A stretch of 64,000 nt of DNA, taken from positions 1 to 64,000 of the forward strand of contig NZ_ARQJ01000018.1 in the NCBI RefSeq assembly GCF_000385175.1. The letters are read 5' to 3'. The notes under the pieces are model-generated. The model worked only from the letters and a program-made list of their open reading frames with translations, did no database searches and was not told the origin of the DNA. A program made the position numbers and the translations under genes. The DNA is from Salinicoccus albus DSM 19776. GTDB lineage: Bacteria; Bacillota; Bacilli; Staphylococcales; Salinicoccaceae. Below are positions 26,609-36,786 of the stretch, in pieces (within the stretch, counting starts at the first letter, position 1; the number at the start of each line of letters is the position of its first letter).

Positions 26609-27952
26609 ATGTTTATAGAAATCGATAGAGATTCAGATGTCCCTTTATTCGAACAAATATACCAGCATATAAAACGGCAGATCCTAAACGGTGAAATCAG
26701 CAGCGACGAGAAACTGCCGAGCAAAAGACAGCTGCAGAATGACCTCTCTGTCAGTATGACCACAGTGGAGAGCGCCTATGATCTGCTGCTTGGTGAAGCC
26801 CTGATTTACAGCAGACCCAAAAGCGGATTCTATACCGTTCACATCGAGCAGCTTCAGCATGTGAAGCCACCAGCCCTGCATCATAAAGTGAACCGCCCTG
26901 CGGAAAAGTCATATACACTGCCGTTAGGCACAATCGATACCAGTATTGTGCAGAGCGACGTATTGAAGCAGATTGCCCGGGAAATTTTCAGCAATGACGA
27001 ACTCCTCAATATGGGGGATGAAAGCGGAGAGAAAGAACTCAAAGAGCAGATACGCCACTATCTCCATATCAACCGCGGCGTGAATTGCTCATTGGATCAG
27101 ATATTTATCGGACCGTCCACGGAATTTTTATTGGAGCAGGTTCTGTTTCTACTGAAATATCCGGCAGTAACTATAGAGGATCCCGGCTACCCGGTAGTCA
27201 AAAATATACTCAGACGATTGGAATCCCCTGTCGATTACGCACCAATTTTAAAGGATGGCATAGACGTGGCAGCTGTGCACACATTCAATAATCAGGCTGT
27301 ACATCTCACACCCTCCCATCAGTTTCCCAGCGGTGTCGTGCTATCATTGAAAAAACGCATCCGGCTGTTAAACCATGCCAGCGCCGCTGAAAGCTACATC
27401 ATCGAAGACGACTACGACAGTGAATTCAGATATACCGCACGGCCGCTGCCCTCTCTTCAGGGACTCGATAAAAATGATCGTACTGTCTATATGAGCAGCT
27501 TTTCAAAATCGCTGTATCCTTCGTTGAGACTTGCTTGTATGGTACTGCCCCAATCACTGGCCGAACAGTATTTCGAGACGGGACTTGCATGCAATGTGCC
27601 GAGACAGATGCAGCATATCATTGCAGAATTTATGAAACGCGGTTATCTGGACCGGCATGTAAACAGGGTCAGGAAAATCTACCGCGAAAAGATGATAAGG
27701 ATTACTGAATGGATCAAAGATAATTATGAAGAGGCGGAAATTTACGGTGAACATACAGGGATGCATTTCATGCTAAGAATCCCAGGCAAAGATTTGCGTC
27801 AATCCGCTGAAAGGTACGGACTTGTGCATGGCAATAGCTACTCAGACTTGAACAGCATGACCGATACCGTATTAATCGGTATTGGTGAAAAGGATGCAGA
27901 AGAAATTGTCGGGATTCTGAAAAAATTTTTTGAGAGTCTGAAGGAGGGCTGA
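26609..27952 (+). CDS. pdxR: MocR-type transcriptional regulator PdxR
   Basis: 447 aa. N-terminal GntR winged helix (about 1-75, with LPSKRQLQNDL), linker, then an aminotransferase-like domain with the PLP lysine Lys300 in SSFSKSLYPSLR. Proteins of this family sense PLP and activate pdxST. It is divergent from pdxS with 99 bp between them. TTGTGT-16 bp-TAAAAT (26528-26555) is a possible promoter. AATTGAGGAGG gives a strong ribosome site. Confidence 0.95.
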   Translation: MFIEIDRDSDVPLFEQIYQHIKRQILNGEISSDEKLPSKRQLQNDLSVSMTTVESAYDLLLGEALIYSRPKSGFYTVHIEQLQHVKPPALHHKVNRPAEKSYTLPLGTIDTSIVQSDVLKQIAREIFSNDELLNMGDESGEKELKEQIRHYLHINRGVNCSLDQIFIGPSTEFLLEQVLFLLKYPAVTIEDPGYPVVKNILRRLESPVDYAPILKDGIDVAAVHTFNNQAVHLTPSHQFPSGVVLSLKKRIRLLNHASAAESYIIEDDYDSEFRYTARPLPSLQGLDKNDRTVYMSSFSKSLYPSLRLACMVLPQSLAEQYFETGLACNVPRQMQHIIAEFMKRGYLDRHVNRVRKIYREKMIRITEWIKDNYEEAEIYGEHTGMHFMLRIPGKDLRQSAERYGLVHGNSYSDLNSMTDTVLIGIGEKDAEEIVGILKKFFESLKEG

Positions 27953-27990
27953 TCTCTCTTTTGAAAGGCCACCTTCTCATTATCGGAAGA

Positions 27991-28028
27991 CAAAATAAAA
28001 AGAGACACGGAGAACTCCGTGTCTCTTT
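27991..28028 (-). terminator. Terminator of tRNA operon
   Basis: Perfect 11-bp arms AGAGACACGGA and complement, GAAC loop, then TTTTTATTTTG on the minus strand, three bases after tRNA-Ile. Confidence 0.92.
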
Positions 28029-28030
28029 AG

Positions 28031-28104
<74 letters not shown>

Positions 28105-28138
28105 CTGAACATTTTTATGTAAGTACAAATAAAAAAAG

Positions 28139-28211
28139 TGGAGACTAGCGGGATCGAACCGCTGACCTCCTGCGTGCAAAGCAGGCGCTCTCCCAGCTGA
28201 GCTAAGCCCCC
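28139..28211 (-). tRNA. tRNA-Ala (TGC)
   Basis: 73 nt. Acceptor GGGGGCT/AGTCTCC with two G-U pairs and A73; loop TTTGCAC gives anticodon TGC. CCA is not encoded. Confidence 0.97.
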
Positions 28212-28231
28212 GTTGGATGAATAAAAAGTGA

Positions 28232-28315
28232 TGCGGGTGAAGGGACTCGAACCCCCACGTCTGTAAAGACACTAGAGCCTGATTCTAGCGCGTCTGCCAA
28301 TTCCGCCACACCCGC
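28232..28315 (-). tRNA. tRNA-Leu (CAG)
   Basis: 84 nt class II tRNA with a long variable arm. Acceptor GCGGGTG/CACCCGC, A73. Anticodon stem CTAGA/TCTAG with loop ATCAGGC, so the anticodon is CAG. Confidence 0.95.
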
Positions 28316-28341
28316 GTGTGAACATATATTTTGATAAAGAG

Positions 28342-28415
28342 TCGGGAAGACAGGATTCGAACCTACGACCCCTTGGTCCCAAACCAAGTGCTCTACCAAG
28401 CTGAGCTACTTCCCG
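28342..28415 (-). tRNA. tRNA-Pro (TGG)
   Basis: 74 nt. Acceptor CGGGAAG/CTTCCCG with A73; anticodon stem CTTGG/CCAAG with loop TTTGGGA gives TGG. Confidence 0.97.
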
Positions 28416-28428
28416 GTGTACTCTAAAG

Positions 28429-28502
<74 letters not shown>

Positions 28503-28553
28503 ATGGTAATTTGTATTAAAAAAATAAAACGGCATAACCGCTTATAATCTAAA

Positions 28554-28628
28554 TGGAGCGGAAGACGGGATTCGAACCCGCGACCCCCACCTTGGCAAGG
28601 TGGTGTTCTACCACTGAACTACTCCCGC
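28554..28628 (-). tRNA. tRNA-Gly (GCC)
   Basis: 75 nt with an encoded CCA, the only intact tRNA here that has one. Acceptor GCGGGAG/CTTCCGC, T73; stem CCACC/GGTGG with loop TTGCCAA gives GCC. Confidence 0.96.
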
Positions 28629-28646
28629 AATATTATCATTGACAAA

Positions 28647-28721
28647 TGGTGCCGGCCAGAGGAATTGAACCCCAACCTACTGATTACAAGTCAGTTGCTC
28701 TCCCAGCTAAGCTAATTCTCC
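28647..28721 (-). pseudogene. Chimeric tRNA relic: 5' half tRNA-Val, 3' half tRNA-Thr (TGT)
   Basis: The 3' part (anticodon arm with loop CTTGTAA, anticodon TGT, variable and T arms, GGCCGGCA plus CCA) is that of tRNA-Thr. The 5' acceptor strand is GGAGAAT followed by TAGCTTAGCTGGGAGAGC, close to Firmicute tRNA-Val. The acceptor strands do not pair: only 2 Watson-Crick pairs and a wobble in 7. The first T-stem pair is T-T and one D-stem pair is reduced to a wobble. In Staphylococcus the cluster begins Val-Thr, so deletion between the two genes explains the hybrid. It should not be a working tRNA. Confidence 0.85.
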
Positions 28722-28752
28722 GCTATGGGTCACTAACAATGCCGACCTTTAT

Positions 28753-28782
28753 ATAATATACTATATTCGGAGAAAAAGTCAA
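28753..28782 (-). promoter_or_regulatory. Sigma-A promoter of tRNA cluster
   Basis: Minus strand: -35 TTGACT (28782-28777), 18-bp spacer, -10 TATTAT (28758-28753), just upstream of the chimeric relic. It keeps the six downstream tRNAs transcribed although no rRNA operon precedes them. Confidence 0.75.
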
Positions 28783-28803
28783 TCATTTATCAAATTTTAA
28801 ATG

Positions 28804-28843
28804 TGAAAATGTACACCTTTTCAAATTCAGGCGTACATTTTCA
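28804..28843 (-). terminator. Candidate terminator of lysS
   Basis: 11-bp arms TGAAAATGTAC and complement around an 18-nt loop, 13 bp after the lysS stop. The T-tract after it on the minus strand is interrupted (CACATTTAAAATTT); the plus strand has the better T-run. Confidence 0.55.
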
Positions 28844-28855
28844 TTTTTTTCTATC

Positions 28856-30343
<1,488 letters not shown>

Positions 30344-30410
30344 TTATCTCTCTCCTATACTGTCTGTCTATATTAGTTATATGCACACAAAGTTCAGTTT
30401 TTCTCCAATG

Positions 30411-30887
30411 CTAAACCTCTTTGTGATCTGTTTCCAACTCTTTCTTCAATGTTTCAATGGTTTTACCCGATGTCGGATGGACGATATCAGCTGCAATTTC
30501 CGATAAAGGGTCGAGCACAAACGCTCGTTTATGCATCTCAGCATGAGGGATATTCAACTCATCCAAAGACAATTCCAAATCCTCATAAAGCAATACATCG
30601 ATATCGATTACACGCGGCCCCCATACTTCTTTTCTTTCGCGCCCCAGGTCATGCTCAACCTTGAGCACACTTTCCAGCAGCTCCAGCGGAGAAATCCGTG
30701 TTTCTATCGCTGTGCACATGTTCATGAAATTCGGCTGATCTGTTTTACCGTAAGGTGTTGTTTCATGAACAGAAGAGCGTTCTGTCACGATAATATCGTC
30801 TGTCTCGCCAAGCCTGCGGATGGCAGATTCCAGGTTATCCCTGCGATCTCCAATATTGCTGCCAAGGCCTAAATAAGCTACTGCCAT
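30411..30887 (-). CDS. folK: HPPK (hydroxymethyldihydropterin pyrophosphokinase)
   Basis: 158 aa. It transfers pyrophosphate from ATP to the dihydropterin formed by FolB. YLGLGSNIGDR at the start and the acidic metal motif PRVIDIDVLLY are diagnostic. Its start overlaps the folB stop by one base. Confidence 0.96.
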   Translation of the reverse strand: MAVAYLGLGSNIGDRRDNLESAIRRLGETDDIIVTERSSVHETTPYGKTDQPNFMNMCTAIETRISPLELLESVLKVEHDLGRERKEVWGPRVIDIDVLLYEDLELSLDELNIPHAEMHKRAFVLDPLSEIAADIVHPTSGKTIETLKKELETDHKEV

Positions 30888-31252
30888 TAGTTTTCCCGCT
30901 TTCTATTCAATGTGATACTGACATGCTCATAATTTCCATCTATTGGAGGGTTCATTTTCGTGATGGTAATTTCTGTCCCTATTATCTTATCATAACGGTC
31001 AAACAATGAGCGGGATACTTTTTCCGCCAGATGTTCAATTAAATTGACCGGTCTGCCTCTAATGACATCTTCCACCAGCTGGTATGCTTCTCCATAGTGA
31101 ATGGTTTTCTCCAGATCATCATTCTCTGATGCATCTTTAAGATCAAGATGCATGACGACATCTGTCAAAAAGAATTGTCCCAACTGCCGCTCTGCAACAA
31201 GTGCCCCGTGGTAGGCATAAGTTTTAATACCGTTAATTTTGATATTATCCAT
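30887..31252 (-). CDS. folB: Dihydroneopterin aldolase
   Basis: 121 aa tunnelling-fold enzyme that cleaves dihydroneopterin. YAYHGALVAERQLGQ near the N-terminus (with the catalytic Glu) and the ITKMNPPI end are typical. It overlaps folP by 8 bp and folK by 1 bp. Confidence 0.95.
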   Translation of the reverse strand: MDNIKINGIKTYAYHGALVAERQLGQFFLTDVVMHLDLKDASENDDLEKTIHYGEAYQLVEDVIRGRPVNLIEHLAEKVSRSLFDRYDKIIGTEITITKMNPPIDGNYEHVSITLNRKREN

Positions 31253-32033
31253 CTACACCCTCCTTAAGCCTGATATAAGCATCCGATAATCTACGGTTAA
31301 GTCCGACGTTATGCACACGGACGGCATCAACCCCTGCATCTATGCCCAGGATGGTTGTCGCTGCAGTTGCTTCATCCCGTTCTGCAGCAGGCACTTCTCC
31401 GTCCATCAGTTCCTTAATCATTCGCTTGCGGCTCGTTGCTAAAAGTACAGGGTAACCAAGCGCAGCAAGTTCATCGAGACGACGCATCACTTCAAGCTCT
31501 TCATCTCTGGATTTGACGAAACCAATCCCCGGATCGAGCCAGATATCTTCATCTTTGACCCCGTGTGATTTCGCCAGCGCAACTGATTCCATAAGCTCTC
31601 TGATCATGTCCTTCACGACATCCTCATACTTGGCATGGTGATTGTTATGCATTAAGAATACAGGAGTCCCGAATTCAGCAGCCACATCCAGAATGCTTTC
31701 ATCATAAGTGCCGCGCCACTGATCGTTGATCATCGTTGCCCCCGCTTCAATCGCTGCTCTGGCAACACTGCCGCGGAAAGTATCCACTGATATATCAGCT
31801 TCAGACCCTTTTATCTTTTCTATTACGGGAACGATGCGGCTGATTTCTTCTTCCTCAGTGATTTCGGTATAGCCTGGTCTCGTGGAATAGCCCCCGACAT
31901 CAATGATATCCGCACCTTCATCTATCATTCTCCCGGCATGGGCCACAGCATCGTCCAGCGAATGATATTTACCGCCGTCACTGAAAGAATCCGGGGTTAC
32001 ATTGAGTATACCCATAATCATGAGCTTTTTCAT
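31245..32033 (-). CDS. folP: Dihydropteroate synthase
   Basis: 262 aa TIM barrel, the sulfonamide target. GILNVTPDSFSDGGKY, DVGGYSTRPG and the MINDQWRG-type pterin loop are present, as is the C-terminal RVHNVG. The ATG at 32033 has GAGGGTG upstream; the GTG three codons earlier lies inside that ribosome site. The genes for GTP cyclohydrolase and p-aminobenzoate synthesis are not in the window. Confidence 0.97.
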   Translation of the reverse strand: MKKLMIMGILNVTPDSFSDGGKYHSLDDAVAHAGRMIDEGADIIDVGGYSTRPGYTEITEEEEISRIVPVIEKIKGSEADISVDTFRGSVARAAIEAGATMINDQWRGTYDESILDVAAEFGTPVFLMHNNHHAKYEDVVKDMIRELMESVALAKSHGVKDEDIWLDPGIGFVKSRDEELEVMRRLDELAALGYPVLLATSRKRMIKELMDGEVPAAERDEATAATTILGIDAGVDAVRVHNVGLNRRLSDAYIRLKEGVDG

Positions 32034-32072
32034 AACTATCACCCTCGTTTACATTTCTATAAGAATAGCCAC

Positions 32073-32081
32073 ATTATAACA
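32073..32081 (-). promoter_or_regulatory. Extended -10 promoter before folP
   Basis: Minus strand TGTTATAAT (extended -10: TG, one base, TATAAT), 40 bp before folP and after the cysK terminator. No good -35. Confidence 0.5.
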
Positions 32082-32116
32082 TGTTTGAACGGCAAATAAG
32101 AATGTTTATAAACAAT

Positions 32117-32154
32117 AAAATACCATATTCCGCTTATCCGGAACATGGCATTTT
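32117..32154 (-). terminator. Terminator of cysK
   Basis: 16-nt arms with two mismatches (AAAATGCCATGTTCCG against CGGAATATGGTATTTT), 6-nt loop, T-rich tail on the minus strand, 23 bp after the cysK stop. Confidence 0.8.
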
Positions 32155-32176
32155 AAACGCTACGATATCGCTGTAT

Positions 32177-33106
32177 TTAACCTTCAAAATTGAACAGTGG
32201 GGTGGAAAGATATCTCTCACCATTGGATGGAAGGACTGTAATCACATTTTTGCCTTTCCCCAGTTCCCTGGCTGCCTTAATGGATGCTTCAACTGCTGCT
32301 CCGGAAGAAATACCGCCGAGGATACCTTCCTTTGCTGCAAGTTCCCGTGCTCTTTCCATCGCCACTTCATTGCCGACGGTCAGCACTTCATCGTAGATTT
32401 CAGTGTCAAGTGTACCGGGCACAAATCCTGCACCCAGTCCCTGCAGTTTGTGCGGTCCGGGCTCTCCGCCACTGAGTATCGCTGAATCTTCAGGTTCAAG
32501 CGCATAGATTTTAACTTCCGGATGGGCCTCTTTTAAAACTCTGCCTGCACCCGTAATCGTACCGCCTGTACCAATACCGGAGACAAAACCGTCTACTGTA
32601 ATATCTTCGGTTTGATCGACAAGTTCCTTACCGGTCGTTTTTGCATGAATTTCAGGGTTTGCCGGGTTTTCAAATTGCTGGGGCATGAAGTAGCCATCTT
32701 TTTCAACAAGCTCTTCCGCTTTTTTTATCGCCCCTTTCATACCTTCTGCTCCTGGTGTCAGAAGCAGTTCCGCACCGTATGCTTTAAGAAGATTCCGGCG
32801 CTCTTTACTCATCGTATCCGGCATGACCAGGAGCGTTTTGTAACCCTTGCTTGCTGCAACCATGGCAAGACCGATACCTGTGTTACCGCTGGTCGGTTCT
32901 ATGATCGTTGTGTCTTTATCCAGCTGACCGGATGCTTCAGCCGCTTCGATCATTGACAATGCAATTCTGTCTTTCACCGAGCTTCCAGGGTTCATGAATT
33001 CAAGTTTCACATAAATATCCGCTGAGTCTTCATCAGTAAGATTGTTCAGTTTGACTAAGGGTGTATTACCAATTACTTCAGAAATATTGTTATAAAGTTT
33101 ACTCAT
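32177..33106 (-). CDS. cysK: Cysteine synthase A (O-acetylserine sulfhydrylase)
   Basis: 309 aa PLP enzyme making cysteine from O-acetylserine, the product of CysE. PLP lysine Lys45 in PGSSVKDR; the substrate loop TSGNTG is near residue 70. Two adjacent ATGs exist; the second (33106) is better spaced from AAGGAG. It lies after hslO, as in Bacillus. Its likely partner gene cysE sits just beyond the left edge behind the cysteine T-box. Confidence 0.96.
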   Translation of the reverse strand: MSKLYNNISEVIGNTPLVKLNNLTDEDSADIYVKLEFMNPGSSVKDRIALSMIEAAEASGQLDKDTTIIEPTSGNTGIGLAMVAASKGYKTLLVMPDTMSKERRNLLKAYGAELLLTPGAEGMKGAIKKAEELVEKDGYFMPQQFENPANPEIHAKTTGKELVDQTEDITVDGFVSGIGTGGTITGAGRVLKEAHPEVKIYALEPEDSAILSGGEPGPHKLQGLGAGFVPGTLDTEIYDEVLTVGNEVAMERARELAAKEGILGGISSGAAVEASIKAARELGKGKNVITVLPSNGERYLSTPLFNFEG

Positions 33107-33144
33107 CATTTACTCCTTTTTATTCCGAGTTATACTATATGAAT

Positions 33145-33173
33145 AATATACCACTTCCCACCCGATTTTTCAA
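33145..33173 (-). promoter_or_regulatory. Sigma-A promoter of cysK
   Basis: Minus strand: -35 TTGAAA (33173-33168), 17-bp spacer, -10 TATATT (33150-33145). The leader contains TATAACTCGGAATAA, whose 3' end resembles CymR boxes; that match is weak. Confidence 0.7.
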
Positions 33174-33175
33174 CT

Positions 33176-34045
33176 TTAATGCACCAGCAGCGCCTGTAAT
33201 TCTTCCTTATCAATCCAGATCTTCTTCCTGCAGAAATGACAGTCTGCTTCAGCACCGCCATCCTCTTTAATCATCGTCATAATTTCAGATTTGTCGAGGG
33301 AAGCAATCGCCTTGAGAAAACGTTCTTTGGAACAGCTGCATTCAAAGTTTACCGGCATGTCATCCAGCTGTTTCCAATCGGTTTCGCCAATGACTGCTCC
33401 GATAATTTCAGAAGGTGACAGTCCCTGATCGATGAGCTTGGAAACGGGCGCCATTTCCTGCGCACGGTGGTCCAGAAATTCAATGGTTTCATCACTGGCA
33501 CCGGGCAGCACCTGGATGATGAAGCCGCCGGCAGCTTTAATCGTATTATCCGGGTTCACCAATACACCCAAAGCAACGATTGAAGGCACCTGCTCACTGG
33601 CATAGAAATAATATGAAAAATCCTCTCCGATTTCACCGGAGACCATTTCGACAGAACCTGTAAAATCATTCTTCAGTCCGACATCTTTAACTACATTCAG
33701 AAAACCATCAGTACCGACCGCACGTCCTACATCCAATTTCTTCTGGTCATTGAGTGGAAAATGGACCTCTGGATTCCTAAGATACCCGCGGACATTCCCT
33801 TTCGCGTCACTATCGACTACGATGGCACCTATCGGTCCGCCGCCCTGGATATTGATGGTCACTTTTTCTTCATTTTTGAGCATTGCCCCCATCATCACGC
33901 CTGCGGTCACCGTACGTCCAAGCGCTGCCGCTGCAGTCGGATGTGCCTTATGACGGGCCACTGCTTCATTCACCGTTTCAGTTGTGTCCACTGAAAAAAT
34001 TCTTATCTCTTCATTCATTCCAATTCCTCTGATTAAATGATCCAA
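33176..34045 (-). CDS. hslO: Redox-regulated chaperone Hsp33
   Basis: 289 aa. The C-terminal redox switch has CSC (in ECSCSKERF) and CHFC (in DCHFCRKK), the four zinc cysteines that form disulfides under oxidative heat stress. The start is TTG at 34045, supported by GGAGG eight bases upstream and by the family N-terminus (MDHLIRG). It sits between ftsH and cysK in the conserved order. Confidence 0.95.
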   Translation of the reverse strand: MDHLIRGIGMNEEIRIFSVDTTETVNEAVARHKAHPTAAAALGRTVTAGVMMGAMLKNEEKVTINIQGGGPIGAIVVDSDAKGNVRGYLRNPEVHFPLNDQKKLDVGRAVGTDGFLNVVKDVGLKNDFTGSVEMVSGEIGEDFSYYFYASEQVPSIVALGVLVNPDNTIKAAGGFIIQVLPGASDETIEFLDHRAQEMAPVSKLIDQGLSPSEIIGAVIGETDWKQLDDMPVNFECSCSKERFLKAIASLDKSEIMTMIKEDGGAEADCHFCRKKIWIDKEELQALLVH

Positions 34046-34070
34046 TTGGAATTCCTCCCTATAACAGCCA

Positions 34071-34097
34071 AAAAAGCCGCCCGCTAGGCGACTTTTT
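34071..34097 (-). terminator. Terminator of ftsH
   Basis: Stem AAAAAG-CGCC/GGCG-CTTTTT with one mismatch and a 5-nt loop; T-run on the minus strand, 9 bp after the ftsH stop. Confidence 0.8.
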
Positions 34098-34105
34098 CTG
34101 ACTAA

Positions 34106-36172
34106 TTAATTTCTCCGGTCATCGTCAGATTCCCGATTTCTATCATCAGTATCATCTGCAGACTGATCGCGAGTCTCATCTTCGCTATCCACCATGTCAG
34201 GCTTTTCTGCTTCCCGATCTTCTGATTCTTCCTGCGGCCGGTTCACTTCTTTTTTAATATCTTCATAAGATTTACCGGCCTTCTCTTCTCCCTGTTCATC
34301 CAGATGGCTATCGTCGAATTCGCGTTCAGGCAGTTTGCCATGATAGAAGAGTCCCTCGATTTGTTCACGGTCGAGTGTTTCCTCAACCAGGAGAGTCTCA
34401 GCGATCAGGGTCAGCTGTTCTTTGTGTTCTGTCAGAATCTGACGGCAGCGTTCATACTGCGTCTTTATGATGTTCTGCATTTCCTGGTCGATTTCAAATG
34501 CGATACGGTCAGAATAGTTAGGCTCTGACTGCATATCTTTACCGAGGAATACCTGTCCGCCTGAATCACCAAACTGCAGCGGACCAAGCTTTTCACTCAT
34601 ACCATATTCGACCACCATGCTGCGCACAATGCTTGTTGATCTCTGGAAGTCATTATGTGCACCTGTGGACACTTCATTGAAGTTAATTTCTTCAGAAACA
34701 CGCCCGCCAAGCAACCCGACGAGCTTGTCTTCCAGTTCAGGTTTCGTCATGAAGTAACGGTCTTCTTTCGGAAGCATTACTGCATATCCGCCAGCCTGAC
34801 CACGGGGAACGATGGTTACTTTATGGACCATATCAGCATCATCAAGCACCATACCGATGACAGTATGCCCCGCTTCGTGAAACGCCACAATATTACGTTC
34901 TTTTTCAGAAATGACCCGGCTCTTCTTCTCTGGACCTGCAATCACTCTGTCCGTGGCCTCGTCCACATCACGCATGTCTATCTTGCGCTTGTTGCTGCGG
35001 GCTGCGACGAGTGCCGCCTCATTCAGCAGATTCTCAAGGTCGGCACCTGTGAAACCAGGTGTCCTTTGAGCCAGAGCCCCAAAATCCACGGTATCATCAA
35101 ATGGTTTATTTTTAGCATGTACTTTCAGCACTGCTTCCCGGCCTTTGACGTCCGGACGGCCGATTGGAATCTGTCTGTCAAAACGTCCCGGACGCAGAAG
35201 TGCAGGGTCAAGGATATCCGGGCGGTTTGTTGCGGCAATCATGATGATTCCTTCGTTATCACCGAAACCATCCATTTCTACAAGCAGCTGGTTGAGCGTC
35301 TGCTCACGCTCATCGTGACCGCCGCCGACACCTGCGCCGCGCTGCCGTCCGACGGCATCAATCTCATCGATAAAGATGATACAAGGCGCATTCTTCTTGG
35401 CGTTTTCAAACAGGTCACGTACACGGGAAGCACCGACACCAACGAACATTTCCACAAAGTCCGAACCACTGATAGAAAAGAACGGTACGTCGGCTTCTCC
35501 GGCAACTGCCTGCGCGACCAATGTCTTACCTGTACCTGGCGGGCCGACGAGAAGCACACCTTTAGGTATGCGTGCACCGATTCTGTCAAAGCGGCGGTGA
35601 TCTTTCAGGAAGTCAACAACTTCAACAAGTTCCTGTTTTTCCTCCTCTGCACCGGCGACGTCTTCGAAACGCACCTTTTTCTTGTTCTCATCATAAAGCT
35701 TAGCTTTACTTTTACCAAAATTCATCATTTTGCCGCCGCCGCCGCCGCCACCTTGTGCCTGACTCATCAGGAACAAGAAAAGGAACAGGATAAGCAGCAG
35801 CGGGATGAATGTGAACAGCATGCTTGTCCAAGGACTCTGCTCTTCAGCAGGTTCAATGGTGAAGTTCAAATTCTCCTGGGATCTCGCATTATTCAATATC
35901 TGGTCAAGATCCTCTGTACTGTTATAAGGAATCACTGATGTAAAGGATTCCTGTTCTTCCTGACTGGCCAATCTGCCTTCAATCAAGTAAACGTTCTGTT
36001 CAGGCTGGATTGTCAGTTCAGCTATGTTACCGGCATCCAATTCTTCAAGGAATTCAGTATATTGAAGCTCTTCCTCCAGAGCGGAATCGCCATTAAAACT
36101 TTGAAAAATACCAAACATAATGACTGCCAATATCAGTATCAGCACTATGTTACGGCCCATATTTTTCGGCAT
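34106..36172 (-). CDS. ftsH: ATP-dependent membrane zinc metalloprotease FtsH
   Basis: 688 aa. Membrane segments at about 8-24 and 118-136 flank an extracytoplasmic loop. A run of seven glycines (141-147) links to the AAA domain with Walker A GPPGTGKT (210-217), an SRH region near 320-335 and the protease motif HEAGH (432-436). The last about 60 residues are a highly charged, mostly acidic tail, longer than a minimal FtsH. It degrades membrane and regulatory proteins. Follows hpt after 74 bp. Confidence 0.98.
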   Translation of the reverse strand: MPKNMGRNIVLILILAVIMFGIFQSFNGDSALEEELQYTEFLEELDAGNIAELTIQPEQNVYLIEGRLASQEEQESFTSVIPYNSTEDLDQILNNARSQENLNFTIEPAEEQSPWTSMLFTFIPLLLILFLFLFLMSQAQGGGGGGGKMMNFGKSKAKLYDENKKKVRFEDVAGAEEEKQELVEVVDFLKDHRRFDRIGARIPKGVLLVGPPGTGKTLVAQAVAGEADVPFFSISGSDFVEMFVGVGASRVRDLFENAKKNAPCIIFIDEIDAVGRQRGAGVGGGHDEREQTLNQLLVEMDGFGDNEGIIMIAATNRPDILDPALLRPGRFDRQIPIGRPDVKGREAVLKVHAKNKPFDDTVDFGALAQRTPGFTGADLENLLNEAALVAARSNKRKIDMRDVDEATDRVIAGPEKKSRVISEKERNIVAFHEAGHTVIGMVLDDADMVHKVTIVPRGQAGGYAVMLPKEDRYFMTKPELEDKLVGLLGGRVSEEINFNEVSTGAHNDFQRSTSIVRSMVVEYGMSEKLGPLQFGDSGGQVFLGKDMQSEPNYSDRIAFEIDQEMQNIIKTQYERCRQILTEHKEQLTLIAETLLVEETLDREQIEGLFYHGKLPEREFDDSHLDEQGEEKAGKSYEDIKKEVNRPQEESEDREAEKPDMVDSEDETRDQSADDTDDRNRESDDDRRN

Positions 36173-36246
36173 CCGTAATCCTCCATTTCTAATACAACTA
36201 ACAGGAATAATACCATAATTTCACAATATTATTCCACTGTTTTGAT

Positions 36247-36786
36247 TTATTCATAAAACTCAGGTTTTAAAAGCCCGATATACGGCAAGTTCCTGTACTT
36301 TTCATCAAAGTCCAGACCGTATCCGACCACAAAACCGTCGGGAATCTCAGTCCCGACATATTTCACATCCACATGAAGTTTACGGTTTACTGGTTTATCG
36401 AGTAATGTAACAATTTCAAGCGATGCTGCATTTCTATATGCAATCAGATCGACGATGGAATTCAAAGTCGTGCCAGTTTCAATAATATCTTCAACAATGA
36501 TGACATGACGTCCGTCAACTGAAGAAGACAGGTCTTTTAATATTTGCACTTCTCCTGAAGACTTCCTGCCTATGTAGCTGGAAACATCCATGAAGTCAAT
36601 TTCAAGATGCGTGTCTACATCTTTGATCAGATCTGCCATGAACATCACAGACCCTTTTAACAGCCCTACAAATATGGGAGTCTTCCCTGTATAGTCTTCA
36701 GTGATTTGTCTGCCGAGCCTTTTCGTAATATCCTGGATGTCCGTCTTTGATAAGACTATCTCGCTTATGTCGTTATGAATCGTCAT
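36247..36786 (-). CDS. hpt: Hypoxanthine-guanine phosphoribosyltransferase
   Basis: 179 aa purine salvage enzyme. PRPP motif VEDIIETGTTL (98-108), the GLLKGSVMFMADL loop near 41-53 and the C-terminal GYGLDFDEKYRNLPYIG are all typical. Its start overlaps tilS by 14 bp, so the two are coupled. In Bacillus HprT also associates with FtsH and TilS. Confidence 0.97.
   Translation of the reverse strand: MTIHNDISEIVLSKTDIQDITKRLGRQITEDYTGKTPIFVGLLKGSVMFMADLIKDVDTHLEIDFMDVSSYIGRKSSGEVQILKDLSSSVDGRHVIIVEDIIETGTTLNSIVDLIAYRNAASLEIVTLLDKPVNRKLHVDVKYVGTEIPDGFVVGYGLDFDEKYRNLPYIGLLKPEFYE

Noticed and set aside
28739-28855. 5S rRNA upstream of the tRNA cluster
   Set aside because: The space holds only a promoter and a hairpin; no 5S sequence is recognisable.
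35732-35752. Poly-glycine run in FtsH as a frameshift or repeat artefact
   Set aside because: The frame continues correctly on both sides and Gly-rich linkers after the second membrane segment are known in FtsH.
34655-35938. 427-codon open frame on the plus strand
   Set aside because: It lies wholly antisense to ftsH, matches no family and has no ribosome site; it follows from codon bias of the real gene.
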